Shown here: positions 27,093 through 41,098 of the stretch, in pieces
How positions within the stretch are numbered: position 1 is the stretch's first letter
How the letters are laid out: each line of letters starts with the position of its first letter
Program-made: the position numbers and the translations under genes
The notes under the pieces: model-generated
What the model was told of the DNA's origin: nothing
What the model saw: only the letters and a program-made list of their open reading frames with translations
Databases searched by the model: none
Assembly (NCBI GenBank): GCA_020161335.1
Contig: JAIUOJ010000003.1
Coordinates: forward strand, 1 to 64,000
Direction of reading: 5' to 3'
From: Pseudomonadota bacterium
GTDB lineage: Bacteria; Pseudomonadota; Gammaproteobacteria; Xanthomonadales; Xanthomonadaceae
DNA length: 64,000 nucleotides

Positions 27093-28463
27093 ATGCACCC
27101 GACCCTTCATTCCGGCCCCGCCCAGCCGCTGCCGCTGCCGGCACGCCTGCCCTGGTACCGGCAGCTGTACGTGCAGGTGCTGCTGGCGATCGTGCTCGGC
27201 GCGCTGCTCGGCCATTTCGAGCCGGTGCTGGCGCAGCAGTTCAAACCGTTGGGCGACGGCTTCATCAAGCTGGTGAAGATGATCATCGCGCCGGTGATCT
27301 TCCTGACCATCGTCACCGGCATCGCCGGCATGACCCAGCTGCGCACGGTCGGGCGGGTGTTCGCCAAGGCGATGGCCTACTTCCTGTTCTTTTCGACGCT
27401 GGCGCTGGTCGTCGGCCTCGTGGTGGCGCACCTGGTGCAGCCCGGCGCCGGCATGAACATCAACCCCGCCTCGCTCGACACCGCCGCGGTCGAGGGCTAC
27501 GTGCAGAAGTCGCACGAGATGTCGCTGGTCGGCTTCCTGCTCGACGTGATCCCGGCGACCGTGGTCGGCGCCTTCGTCGAGGGCAACATCCTGCAGGTGC
27601 TGTTCGTGGCGGTGCTGTTCGGCATCGCGCTGGCGATGGTTGGCGAGCCGGGGCGGCCGGTACTGAAGTTCCTCGAGGCGCTGACCGCGCCGGTGTTCAA
27701 ACTGGTGCACATCCTGATGAAGGCCGCGCCGATCGGCGCGTTCGGCGCGATAGCGTTCACCATCGGCCGCTACGGCGTGGAATCGCTGGCCAACCTGGCC
27801 TGGCTGATCGGCACCTTCTACATCACGTCGCTGCTGTTCGTGCTGGTGATCCTCGGCACGGTGTCGCGCCTGTGCGGGTTCTCGATCCTCAGGCTGTGCC
27901 GCTACCTGCGCGCCGAGCTGCTGCTGGTGCTGGGCACGTCGTCGTCGGAATCGGCGCTGCCATCGCTGATGGAGAAGATGGAGCGCGCCGGTTGCAGGAA
28001 GTCGGTGGTCGGCCTGGTCGTGCCCACCGGCTATTCGTTCAACCTCGACGGCACCAACATCTACATGACCCTGGCGGCGCTGTTCATCGCACAGGCCACC
28101 AACACCGAGCTCACGCTGTGGCAGCAGGTGACCCTGCTGCTGGTGGCGATGCTCAGCTCGAAGGGTGCGGCGGGCGTCACCGGGGCCGGTTTCATCACCC
28201 TGGCGGCCACGCTGTCGGTGGTGCCGACGATCCCGGTCGCGGGCATGGCACTGATCCTGGGCGTCGACCGCTTCATGAGCGAATGCCGCTCGATCACCAA
28301 TTTCATCGGCAACGCGGTGGCCACCGTGGTGGTCGCGCGCTGGGAGAACGCGCTCGACCGCGATGCGCTCGACCGGGCCCTGGCCGGGCCGCCGTCGCCG
28401 ATCGCCGCCGCACCCGACCCGGCCGCCGGGCCGGGCGACCCGAAGTCGCTGGACCTCGACTGA
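27093..28463 (+). CDS. dctA: C4-dicarboxylate/cation symporter DctA
   Basis: DAACS-family inner-membrane carrier of 456 aa for succinate, fumarate, malate and often aspartate. Family landmarks are [36 protein letters not shown], the serine-rich reentrant loop [14 protein letters not shown], the [13 protein letters not shown] [31 protein letters not shown] and [16 protein letters not shown]. The SSSESALP and [20 protein letters not shown] blocks favour DctA over the glutamate-specific GltP. ATG 27093 opens the conserved N-terminus after a short extension. A TonB receptor begins 37 bp after its stop and a secreted hydrolase follows, so the three probably form an operon. Malic enzyme lies just downstream. 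Confidence 0.9.
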   Translation: MHPTLHSGPAQPLPLPARLPWYRQLYVQVLLAIVLGALLGHFEPVLAQQFKPLGDGFIKLVKMIIAPVIFLTIVTGIAGMTQLRTVGRVFAKAMAYFLFFSTLALVVGLVVAHLVQPGAGMNINPASLDTAAVEGYVQKSHEMSLVGFLLDVIPATVVGAFVEGNILQVLFVAVLFGIALAMVGEPGRPVLKFLEALTAPVFKLVHILMKAAPIGAFGAIAFTIGRYGVESLANLAWLIGTFYITSLLFVLVILGTVSRLCGFSILRLCRYLRAELLLVLGTSSSESALPSLMEKMERAGCRKSVVGLVVPTGYSFNLDGTNIYMTLAALFIAQATNTELTLWQQVTLLLVAMLSSKGAAGVTGAGFITLAATLSVVPTIPVAGMALILGVDRFMSECRSITNFIGNAVATVVVARWENALDRDALDRALAGPPSPIAAAPDPAAGPGDPKSLDLD

Positions 28464-28500
28464 GATCGACGCCGGCACGCCATCCGAGGGAGGAAGCACC

Positions 28501-31500
28501 ATGCACATGCACCATCGTTCCGCGGCGACCCGCGGCACCATCGCCGTCGCCCTGCTCGCCGCCGCGATCCAGACCGCGCTGGCGCAGGCGCCGACCGCGC
28601 CGGACGCCGACGCGCAGGCCGTGACCGAAGCACAGGCCAGCGATGCGCCGCCGGCCGAGGACGCGACCACGCTCGACAAGGTGGTCGTGGTCGGCTCGCA
28701 CATCCGCGGCGCGGCGACCACCGAGGCGCTGCCGGTGGTGGTGCTCGACGCCGAGCAGATCGACGCCGCCGGCGCGGTCTCCGGCGACGAACTGCTGCGC
28801 GACATCCCGCAGATGGGCGACGTGCTGTTCGACTCGTCCAACAACCCGCAGACCAGCAACGCCGCGCGCGGCGACGTCAACTCGGTCAACCTGCGCTCGC
28901 TCGGCGTGGGCAACACCCTGGTGCTGCTGAACGGCCGGCGCATCGTGCAGCACCCGACCAGCCAGGGCACCTCCGATACCGGCACCGTGCCGGTGCAGAG
29001 CTTCAATTCGAACGCGATCCCGGTGTCCGGGCTCGACCGCGTCGAGGTGCTGCTCGACGGCGCCGCGGCGATCTACGGCGCCGACGCCGTGGCCGGCGTG
29101 GTCAACACCGTGCTCCAGGGCGACTTCGAGGGATTCAGCGTGAGCCAGCGCTTCGGCACGGCCGAAGGCACCGGCATGGACGAGTACGACGCCTCGGTGT
29201 TCACCGGCCGCAACTTCGAGCGCGGCAACGTGTCGCTGTTCGTCAACTACACGAATCGGTCCGCGCTGTGGGCCGAGGACCAGGACTACACGCGCTCGGA
29301 CGACCTGCGCCCGCTGTTCGCGGACTACGCCGACTTCGCGGGCCTGGCCGCGCTCGACGGCCGCTCCTCGCACACGCCGTGGGCACGGCTCAGCGTGGGC
29401 CAGCGCCCGGTGATCCGCTCCAACGGCGTCGCCCTGACCAACACCGCCGGTGCCTTCCACGTGAAGCCAGACGCGGGCTTCGGCGCCTGCGGCATCGCCT
29501 TCGGCGAGGACCTGTGCCTGGCCAGCGGCAACCACAACTTCAACACCACCCATCGCGACCTGCGCTACGACACGCGCCACGCGACCACGGTCCGGCCGTC
29601 GGTCGAGCGCGTGAACGTGTACCTCACCGGCCACTACGACGTCACTGACAACGTCGAATTCTTCGGCGAGGCGGGCTACTACCACGCCACCAGCCTGGCC
29701 ACGCAGCCGCCGGTGGTGAACCTCAACAGCCTGTGGATCCCGGCCAGCAACTACTGGAACCCGTTCGGCCCGACCACGTTCGCCGACGGCTCGCCGAACC
29801 CGAACCGCCTGCCGGGCCTGACCAACGTGCCTGCCGCCGGACTGCCCGTGCTGCTGAGCAACTACCGCTTCGTCGACGTCGGCTTCCAGGACGTCGAGGT
29901 CAGGAACTACCAGGCGCGCTTGCTCGCCGGCCTGCGCGGCCAGTGGAACGGCTTCGATTGGGAAACCGCACTGGTCTACTCCGAGGCCGAGGCCGAGGAC
30001 CGCTCCGGCAACGTCAACATGACCGCGCTGCAGCGGCAGCTGGCGCTGTCCACGCCCGACGCCTACAACCCGTTCAACGGCGGCTGCGTTGCCACCACCA
30101 GCTGGGGCGACTGCTCGCCGAGCTCGCAGGCGGCGGTGGACGCGATCCGCATGGACCTGGTGCGCACCTCGCGCACCACCCTGACCATGGTCGACTTCCG
30201 CATGAACCGCGGCGACCTGCTGGCGCTGCCGGCCGGCAACCTCGGCATCGCCTTCGGCGCCGAGGCGCGGCGCGAGACGCAGAAGGACGATCGCGACGCC
30301 AACCTCGACGGCACCTTCACCTTCACCGACATGGTCAGCGGCCAGACCAACCTCAGCAACGTGTCCGCGGTCAGCCCCAACCCGGATACGTCCGGCTCGC
30401 GCACCGTCGGTTCGGCCTACCTCGAGTTCGCGGTGCCGCTGGTTTCGTCGGAGATGGGCATTCCACTCGTGAACCGCCTCGACATGCAGCTCGCCGGCCG
30501 CTACGAGCACTACTCGGACTTCGGTTCCGTGGCCAAGCCGAAGGTCGCGCTGGCCTGGGACGTGGTCGACGGCCTGCGCCTGCGCGGTTCCTACTCCCAG
30601 GGCTTCCGCGCGCCGAACCTGGAACAGACCAACGCCACCCAGTATTCGCGCCTGGCCGGCGGCGTGGACTACGCGCGCTGCGAGGCGCAGCTGCGCACCG
30701 GCGCGATCGCGTCGATGACGGCCTGCGCGCAGAACACCTCGGGCGTGTCGCTGCTGGTGGCCGGCAATCCGGAGCTGGAGCCGGAGGAAAGCACCAACGT
30801 GTCCTACGGGCTCGTGTTCCAGCCGACCTTCCTGCCGAAGGCGGCGGGCAGCTTCACCTTTACCGTCGATCGCTGGCGGATCGAGCAGGAACAGATCGTG
30901 GGCCTGCTCGGTGCGCAGACGGCGCTGATCGTCGACTACCTCGACCGCGTGCAGGGCGGCAGCAACCCGCTGGTGGTGCGCGCCGCGCCGACGCCCGAGG
31001 ACATCGCCCTGTTCGAGGGCAGCGGGCTGGCGGCGGCGGGCGAGGTGATCGCGATCAACGACCAGTTCATCAACCTGCAGCCGCAGACGGCGGCCGGCCT
31101 CGACTTCGGGCTGCACTGGCAGAAGCGGCGCACGCGCCTGGGCACGTTCAGCGTGCGCCTCAACGCCAGCAAGCTCACCGAGTTCACCCGTGACCCGGGC
31201 CCGATCGTCAACGCGTTGTACGCCGCGCGCGCCGCGGGCACGATCGATGCGCTGACGCCGCTGCCCGACCCGAGCCAGCTGATCGGCCAGAACGGCCGCC
31301 CGGAATGGCGCATCACCAGCGCGCTCACCTGGAACCAGGGACCATGGCGCGCGGGCGTGTCCACGCGCTACCGCAGTTCGTTCGAGCAGCCCTCGCTGCT
31401 CGGCGCCTCGGGCGCTCCCTGGGTGGTCGAATCGCGCACGGTGACCAACCTCTACGGCCAGTACCGCTTCGACGGGGGCACGGCCGTGCGCCTGGGCGTG

Positions 31501-31608
31501 AACGACGTGACCGACGAGGGCCCGTCGCTGGCCGACAATGGCTATCGCGGCTCGGTCGACCAGCCCTGGGGCCGCTACTGGTACGTCAACATCAGCCATT
31601 CGTTCTGA
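28501..31608 (+). CDS. TonB-dependent receptor linked to dctA
   Basis: A 1035-aa outer-membrane receptor. The signal peptide ends at QTALAQA (residues about 1-30). It is followed by an Ala/Asp-rich linker and the plug (LDKVVVVGSHIRGAAT, NSVNLRSLGVGNTLVLLNGR, DRVEVLLDGAAAIYGADAVAG), then a large barrel ending in a terminal Phe (NISHSF). A strong ribosome site, GAGGGAGGA, precedes ATG 28501. It lies between the dicarboxylate carrier gene and a secreted hydrolase gene (18-bp gap), suggesting uptake of an ester or conjugate from which a dicarboxylate or amino acid is freed. The substrate is unknown. Confidence 0.92.
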   Translation: MHMHHRSAATRGTIAVALLAAAIQTALAQAPTAPDADAQAVTEAQASDAPPAEDATTLDKVVVVGSHIRGAATTEALPVVVLDAEQIDAAGAVSGDELLRDIPQMGDVLFDSSNNPQTSNAARGDVNSVNLRSLGVGNTLVLLNGRRIVQHPTSQGTSDTGTVPVQSFNSNAIPVSGLDRVEVLLDGAAAIYGADAVAGVVNTVLQGDFEGFSVSQRFGTAEGTGMDEYDASVFTGRNFERGNVSLFVNYTNRSALWAEDQDYTRSDDLRPLFADYADFAGLAALDGRSSHTPWARLSVGQRPVIRSNGVALTNTAGAFHVKPDAGFGACGIAFGEDLCLASGNHNFNTTHRDLRYDTRHATTVRPSVERVNVYLTGHYDVTDNVEFFGEAGYYHATSLATQPPVVNLNSLWIPASNYWNPFGPTTFADGSPNPNRLPGLTNVPAAGLPVLLSNYRFVDVGFQDVEVRNYQARLLAGLRGQWNGFDWETALVYSEAEAEDRSGNVNMTALQRQLALSTPDAYNPFNGGCVATTSWGDCSPSSQAAVDAIRMDLVRTSRTTLTMVDFRMNRGDLLALPAGNLGIAFGAEARRETQKDDRDANLDGTFTFTDMVSGQTNLSNVSAVSPNPDTSGSRTVGSAYLEFAVPLVSSEMGIPLVNRLDMQLAGRYEHYSDFGSVAKPKVALAWDVVDGLRLRGSYSQGFRAPNLEQTNATQYSRLAGGVDYARCEAQLRTGAIASMTACAQNTSGVSLLVAGNPELEPEESTNVSYGLVFQPTFLPKAAGSFTFTVDRWRIEQEQIVGLLGAQTALIVDYLDRVQGGSNPLVVRAAPTPEDIALFEGSGLAAAGEVIAINDQFINLQPQTAAGLDFGLHWQKRRTRLGTFSVRLNASKLTEFTRDPGPIVNALYAARAAGTIDALTPLPDPSQLIGQNGRPEWRITSALTWNQGPWRAGVSTRYRSSFEQPSLLGASGAPWVVESRTVTNLYGQYRFDGGTAVRLGVNDVTDEGPSLADNGYRGSVDQPWGRYWYVNISHSF

Positions 31609-31626
31609 CCGGGGAGGACCGACGGC

Positions 31627-32934
31627 ATGCGCACCGGGGCACGCGCGATGACGCGGGCAACTGCGCTGGCACTCGCGGCGCTCATCGCGCCGCTGGCGGC
31701 TGGCAGCGGCGGGCAGGCGGACGCACCCGCGTTCGCGCCCACGCCGTGCCCGGCATCGGTCGCGGACGTGGCCGACTGCCACGCCGCGCGCGACCGCAAC
31801 GGTGCCTGGCTGCTGGTGGCGATGCCGCGCCAGTGGAACCGGCGGCTGCTGGTGCACGCGCACGGCGGCCCGCGCCTGGGCGTGCCGGCCGACGGTGACT
31901 CCGCCGAGGACCTCGACCGCTTCGCGGTGATGGTGCGCGACGGCCATGCATGGATCGGTTCCACCTACCGCCGCGGCGGTTACGGCGTGCGCAGCGCCGC
32001 CGAAGACGTCGACAACAGCCGGCGTGCGTTCCAGCAGCGCTGGGGCCGTCCCGAACGCACCGTGCTGCACGGCCAGTCCTGGGGCGGCAACGTCGCCGCC
32101 AAGGCGGCGGAACTGTACGCGCTCGACCTCGACGGCGCGGCGAACTACGACGCCGTGCTGACCACCAATGGCCTGCTCACCGGCGGCACCCGCGCCTACG
32201 GCTTCCGCGCCGACCTGCGTGCGGTGTACCAGTACTACTGCCGCAACCATCCCGCCGCGGACGAGCCGCAGTACCCGCTGTGGCAGGGACTGCCCGCAGG
32301 CTCGCGCATGGACCGCGCCGAACTGCGCCGGCGCGTGCAGGCGTGCACCGGCATCGATTCCGCGCCCGCGAAGCGCTCGCGCGCACAGGCCGCGCGCCTG
32401 GCCGACATCCTCGCCGTCAGCGGCGTGGCCGAATCGCAGCTCGTCGCGCACCTGGCCTGGGGCACCTTCCATTTCCGCGACCTGGTGCAGGTGCGCCTGC
32501 GCGGCGGCAATCCCTTCGACAACACGCGCACCGTGTACCGCGGCTCCCGCGACGACGAGGCGCTCAACGCCGGCGTCGAGCGCTTCGCCGCCGATCCCGC
32601 GACGGTGGCGCGGCTGGGCTACGACGCCGACCTGTCGGGGCAGATCGTGCTGCCGACGCTGGCGATCCATGCCGCGCACGACCCGGTGGTCTCCGCCGGC
32701 GCGCTGGCGGCCTATCGCGCCACCGTCGACGGCGCCGGCCGCGGCCACCTGCTGGCCGAGGCCATGACCGACGAACGCGACCACAGCCGCCTGCGCGACG
32801 CCAGCTATCGCGCCGCGCTGCGCGCGCTGGACGCGTGGCTCGACACGGGGGCGCGGCCCGACGCGGCCGCGCTGCAGGCCACCTGCCTGGCCACGGCGGC
32901 GACGGCCGCGGAATGCCGCTTCCGGGACCCCTGA
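31627..32934 (+). CDS. Secreted alpha/beta hydrolase
   Basis: A 435-aa exported hydrolase. The signal peptide spans about residues 1-30 (hydrophobic LALAALIAPLAAG). The fold is visible as LLVHAHGGPRLGV (oxyanion region), LHGQSWGGNVAAKAA with nucleophile Ser151, LPTLAIHAAHDPVVSA for the acid residue, and a late His in the DERDHSRLR region. Four or more cysteines suggest disulfides. ATG 31627 is preceded 8 nt upstream by GGGGAGGA. It closely follows the TonB receptor and is the last gene of the dctA unit. It shares its overall plan with the lipoprotein hydrolase at 59529-60644. The substrate is unknown; an esterase or peptidase role fits. Confidence 0.8.
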   Translation: MRTGARAMTRATALALAALIAPLAAGSGGQADAPAFAPTPCPASVADVADCHAARDRNGAWLLVAMPRQWNRRLLVHAHGGPRLGVPADGDSAEDLDRFAVMVRDGHAWIGSTYRRGGYGVRSAAEDVDNSRRAFQQRWGRPERTVLHGQSWGGNVAAKAAELYALDLDGAANYDAVLTTNGLLTGGTRAYGFRADLRAVYQYYCRNHPAADEPQYPLWQGLPAGSRMDRAELRRRVQACTGIDSAPAKRSRAQAARLADILAVSGVAESQLVAHLAWGTFHFRDLVQVRLRGGNPFDNTRTVYRGSRDDEALNAGVERFAADPATVARLGYDADLSGQIVLPTLAIHAAHDPVVSAGALAAYRATVDGAGRGHLLAEAMTDERDHSRLRDASYRAALRALDAWLDTGARPDAAALQATCLATAATAAECRFRDP

Positions 32935-33028
32935 CGCGCGCCGCGTGGGCGCCACCGGCCGGCGCGCGGCCCCCGGGCACTTGGTGCGCCGCCGCATCGC
33001 CCCGCCGATGCCCCCGCCGGCAAACCGC

Positions 33029-33034
33029 TAGAAT
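33029..33034 (+). promoter_or_regulatory. Candidate -10 box (TAGAAT) for maeB
   Basis: TAGAAT at 33029-33034 repeats the hexamer seen before rsgA and aceE. Transcription would begin near 33041. The first ATG downstream (33048) opens a 4-codon frame, MAVT, whose TGA (33060-33062) overlaps the maeB start codons. No -35 element is obvious. Confidence 0.5.
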
Positions 33035-33058
33035 CCACGATCCGACCATGGCAGTGAC

Positions 33059-35383
<2,325 letters not shown>

Positions 35384-35391
35384 GCGCGCGG

Positions 35392-35408
35392 GCCCGGCTC
35401 AGCCGGGC
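35392..35408. terminator. Possible bidirectional hairpin between maeB and response regulator
   Basis: GCCCGGCT (35392-35399) and AGCCGGGC (35401-35408) are perfectly complementary around one base. The palindrome spans the stop codon of the minus-strand regulator and lies 9 bp after the maeB stop. There is no T-run and the loop would have to open, so termination is only a guess. Confidence 0.35.
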
Positions 35409-35758
35409 AGGAGGCGCCGGACCAGCGCGGGCAGGTCCGGCAGGCGGTCCTTGAGCAGCAGCGCGTCGACGACGGGCAGGACCGCGTCGCCGGGCGGCGG
35501 CGCGCCGGTGAGCAGCACCACGCGGGCCGCGGGCGCGGACGCGCGCACGCTGGCGAGGATCTCGTCGCAGGGCCAGCCGGGGATGTTGAGGTCGCACAGC
35601 ACCAGTCGCGGCGTCGCCGCGGCGAGCGCGGGCGCCAGCTGTTCGCGGCGCGTCACCACGCGCACGCCGAGCGCCGGCAGCGCCTCCTCCAGCGCCAGCC
35701 GCGCCAGTTCGGCGTCGTCCGGGTCGTCGTCGATCACCAGCACCGCGGGCGGCGCCAC
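35399..35758 (-). CDS. Single-domain response regulator
   Basis: A 119-aa receiver domain with no output domain: acidic pocket VIDDDPDDAE, phospho-acceptor Asp56 in LVLCDLNIPGW, Thr in VVLLTGAP and Lys in LLLKDRLP. The start is GTG 35758, 3 nt after the stop of the preceding response regulator. It is the third gene of a kinase-regulator-regulator operon and would act by protein contact, for example as a phosphate sink or by back-signalling to the kinase. Its sequence diverges from the neighbour regulator, so it is not a recent duplicate. Confidence 0.85.
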   Translation of the reverse strand: MAPPAVLVIDDDPDDAELARLALEEALPALGVRVVTRREQLAPALAAATPRLVLCDLNIPGWPCDEILASVRASAPAARVVLLTGAPPPGDAVLPVVDALLLKDRLPDLPALVRRLLPG

Positions 35759-35761
35759 GGC

Positions 35762-36205
35762 TCAGGGATCCCCGGGCGCGGATTCGTTGAACACCGCCCA
35801 GAAGCGGCCGAGGGTCTTGATCGCCTCGAAGAACTGGTCGACGTCCACCGGCTTGACCACGTAGGCGTTCACGCCCTGGTCCCAGCTGCGCGCCAGGTCG
35901 TGCTCCTCGCGCGAGGACGACAGGATCACCACCGGCATGCGCCGGAAGTGCTCGTCCGCGCGCAGCGTGGTCAAGACCTCCAGCCCGTCCATGCGCGGCA
36001 TCTTGATGTCCAGCAGCAGCACCGACGGATCGCCGTCGGCGCGGTCGGCGAAGCGGCCACGACGGTACAGGTAGTCCAGCGCCTCCACGCCGTCCTCGAC
36101 GTGCACGATCTGGTTGACCAGATGGGCCTCGCGCAGCGCGTCGATGGTCATCTCGGCATCGTGCGGGTTGTCTTCGGCCAGCAGGATGGTGCGGATCGGG
36201 TTCAT
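35762..36205 (-). CDS. Rcp1-like single-domain response regulator
   Basis: A 147-aa receiver protein of the type that partners phytochrome-like or CHASE3 kinases. It has LLAEDNPHDAEMTIDAL, an extended loop DYLYRRGRFADRADGDP, Asp66 in LLLDIKMPRMDG, VVILSSSREEHD and the Lys in YVVKPVDVDQF. The loop and the C-terminal helix are typical of the Rcp1 group, which dimerise and have no DNA-binding domain. ATG 36205 overlaps the kinase TGA (ATGA), showing translational coupling; the next regulator follows after 3 nt. Confidence 0.87.
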   Translation of the reverse strand: MNPIRTILLAEDNPHDAEMTIDALREAHLVNQIVHVEDGVEALDYLYRRGRFADRADGDPSVLLLDIKMPRMDGLEVLTTLRADEHFRRMPVVILSSSREEHDLARSWDQGVNAYVVKPVDVDQFFEAIKTLGRFWAVFNESAPGDP

Positions 36206-38001
36206 GGCGCGCTCGCGGGCTTGAGGTCGAGGTTGGCGGGCAGGGTGAAGTGGAAGGTCGCGCCTTCGCCGGGCGCCGCTTCGGCCCACACGCTGCCGTT
36301 GTGGCGCGTCACCACGCGCTTGACGCTGGCCAGGCCGATGCCGGTGCCGCTGAACTCGCTGGCCGCGTGCAGGCGCTGGAACACGCCGAACAGCTTGCCG
36401 GCGTACTGCATGTCGAAGCCGGCGCCGTTGTCGCGCACCGTGAAGTGGTGGTCGCCGTCGGCGTTGCGCCGGTGCTCCACCTCGATCCGCGCCGGTTCGC
36501 TGCGCGCGCTGTACTTGACCGCGTTGCCCATCAGGTTGTGCCACACCTGGCGCAGCATGTTCTCGTCGGCGACCAGGATCGGCATCGGCCCGATCCGCCA
36601 CTGCACCACGTGGCCGGGATGCTCGCCGGCGACGTCGGCGTCGAGCATCGCGCGGGTCTCCTCGACCATCGACTGGATGTCCACCGCCTGCAGGCGCATC
36701 GCGCTGCGGCCCAGGCGCGAGTACACCAGCAGGTCGTCGATCAGCGCCGACATGCGCTTCGCCGAACCGCCGATCACCTCGAGGTAGTGCCGGCCCTTGT
36801 CGTCGAGGTCGTCGCCGAGGTGGCGCGAGAGCTTGCCGACGAAGCCCGAGATGTGGCGCAGCGGCGCGCGCAGGTCGTGCGACACCGAATAGCTGAAGGC
36901 CTCCAGCTCGCGGTTGACGTCCGAGACCTGCTCCACCTTGCCCTGCAGCTGGCGGTTGAGCTCGCGGATGTGGGTTTCGCCGGCCTTCTGCGCGCTGATG
37001 TCGCTGGCGGTGATCAGCGCCACGCGCTCGTCGCTGTCGGGCAGGTCCATCGGCCGTGCGTTGACCAGCATCACCCGGTCGATGCCGTCGGCGGTGTGCT
37101 GGTGCAGCTCGTAGTCCCACAGCTCGCGCGAGCGGCGCAGCACGTCGTGCAGGCGCCGCAGCGCGTCCTCGTTGGCCCAGGCGCCGTTGCCCAGCGCCGA
37201 CAGCTGCTGCCCGCGCGCGTCGCGGTCGACCGCGAACAGCTCGCCGAAGGCCGGGTTGTGCATGACCACGCGCAACTGCTCGTCGACCAGCACGATCGGT
37301 TCGCGCACGGTGTCCAGCACCGCGGCGGAGCGCGCGTTCTCGCGCTGCGAGGTCCGCTCGGCCACGCTGCGCCGCATCGCCGCGCGCAGTGCCATCCGCG
37401 CCAGCCAGACCAGCAGCAGGCCCTGCGCGATCATCGAGCCCCAGGCCGCCCACACCGCCTGCCGGTGGGTGCGCCGCGCGTCCGCCTGGCGTTCGCCGAG
37501 GTAGGCGCGCTCGGCGTCGATCATTTCGTCCACCGCCACCTGCAGCGGCAGCTCAGAGACCAGCCGCTGCAGCCCGGCGTGCACGTCGGCCGGCTCGGCG
37601 GCGATGCGTTGCAGCAGCGCCAGGCGCTGGCGCACCAGGCCGCGCATCGCCCCCAGCCGCACCTGCTGCGCGGGGTTGTCGCGGGTCAGCCGTTCCACTT
37701 CGTCCAGCCCGGGCTCGACCTGCGCGCGGTTGCGGTCGAACCGCTCGCGGGTGGCCTGCGGCATGTCGATCTCGAGCCCGCGCAGGATCACCGCCGATTC
37801 CATGCCGCGCACCGCGGCCAGCAGTGCCGACAGCGCGCCTTCCACCCGCAGCGTATGCGCGACGCGGCTGGCGGCCTCGATCTCGCGGCGCTCGGCGATG
37901 CGCTGCAGCAGGAACGGCAGGACGATGATCACCGCCACCGCGACCGCGAGCAGCAGGGCGCGCCAGTGCCTGGAGGGAAACGGGGGAACGGACGTGGGCA
38001 T
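36202..38001 (-). CDS. CHASE3-PAS sensor histidine kinase
   Basis: A 599-aa inner-membrane kinase. TM1 (residues about 12-33) and TM2 (about 205-228) enclose a helical CHASE3-like periplasmic domain. Then come a PAS domain (residues about 250-365; VLDTVREPIVLVDEQLRVVM), HisKA with SYSVSHDLRAPLRH (His near 374) and HATPase_c (residues about 470-590; NLMGNAVKYS, DNGAGFDM, GTGIGLASVKR). ATG 38001 is chosen because the membrane anchor starts there; the frame is open further upstream without support. It is the first gene of the operon with the two stand-alone receivers and diverges from aceE. The signal is unknown. Confidence 0.88.
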   Translation of the reverse strand: MPTSVPPFPSRHWRALLLAVAVAVIIVLPFLLQRIAERREIEAASRVAHTLRVEGALSALLAAVRGMESAVILRGLEIDMPQATRERFDRNRAQVEPGLDEVERLTRDNPAQQVRLGAMRGLVRQRLALLQRIAAEPADVHAGLQRLVSELPLQVAVDEMIDAERAYLGERQADARRTHRQAVWAAWGSMIAQGLLLVWLARMALRAAMRRSVAERTSQRENARSAAVLDTVREPIVLVDEQLRVVMHNPAFGELFAVDRDARGQQLSALGNGAWANEDALRRLHDVLRRSRELWDYELHQHTADGIDRVMLVNARPMDLPDSDERVALITASDISAQKAGETHIRELNRQLQGKVEQVSDVNRELEAFSYSVSHDLRAPLRHISGFVGKLSRHLGDDLDDKGRHYLEVIGGSAKRMSALIDDLLVYSRLGRSAMRLQAVDIQSMVEETRAMLDADVAGEHPGHVVQWRIGPMPILVADENMLRQVWHNLMGNAVKYSARSEPARIEVEHRRNADGDHHFTVRDNGAGFDMQYAGKLFGVFQRLHAASEFSGTGIGLASVKRVVTRHNGSVWAEAAPGEGATFHFTLPANLDLKPASAP

Positions 38002-38347
38002 TTCGGCTGCGGCGACCCGGGTTCCTTGGCGTTGGCCGCAACCGCATGGCCGCCCGACGCGGCATGATCCCCGAACCGCGGGGCCCGAGGCAAACCGGTG
38101 CATGGCGCCGCGGCCTTCGCCCGCGCGTCCGCCCAGGCCATCGGGCGACGCGTGTTGCAGCGCAAGAAGCGGCGGCGGGCGGATCGGGCGATCGCGCGCT
38201 TTGTCCCGGCGGGACAACCACTTGCGCGCGCCACCCGCGTCCTCTGCTGCCGCGGCCCGCGACGCCGGCGCCGGGGTCGCCCTGTTAGAATCGGGACTCT
38301 AAACCCCATGACAACACGGCGGCCGACGAGCCGCGGCGGAGCAAGCG
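38002..38347. other. 346-bp divergent region upstream of aceE
   Basis: No gene is visible. TAGAAT at 38286-38291 is the third copy of the -10-like hexamer noted before rsgA and maeB and would place the aceE transcript start near 38298, leaving a leader of about 50 nt. An ATG at 38308 is out of frame with aceE and does not end before it. GGAG lies a few bases before the aceE start at 38348. No PdhR-like palindrome was recognised. Confidence 0.5.
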
Positions 38348-41038
<2,691 letters not shown>

Positions 41039-41049
41039 TTCAGATATCA

Positions 41050-41097
41050 GCCGTGCTATTAATTTGATATCAATTGCTATCAAATTAATAGCACGGC
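41050..41097. promoter_or_regulatory. Perfect 20-bp-arm palindrome abutting the fic start
   Basis: The arms 41050-41069 and 41078-41097 are exact reverse complements, separated by TCAATTGC. The core is AT-rich (TATTAATTTGATA), and the right arm ends one base before the fic ATG at 41099. No ribosome site exists outside the arms, so a transcript hairpin would bury the start. It could be a repressor operator, a terminator for aceE without a T-run, or both. It is the longest perfect inverted repeat noticed in the window. Confidence 0.75.
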
Positions 41098-41098
41098 C

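Noticed and set aside
27093..28463. The symporter considered as GltP (glutamate/aspartate)
   Set aside because: The SSSESALP loop, the [20 protein letters not shown] block and the neighbouring malic enzyme and Cache-type kinase favour DctA. Glutamate transport is not fully excluded.
28303..32997. A 1564-codon open frame on the minus strand opposite dctA, the TonB receptor and the hydrolase
   Set aside because: It has Val/Gly/Arg/Ala/His-rich composition without domain signatures and is antisense to three clearly recognised genes. It is an artefact of high third-position GC.
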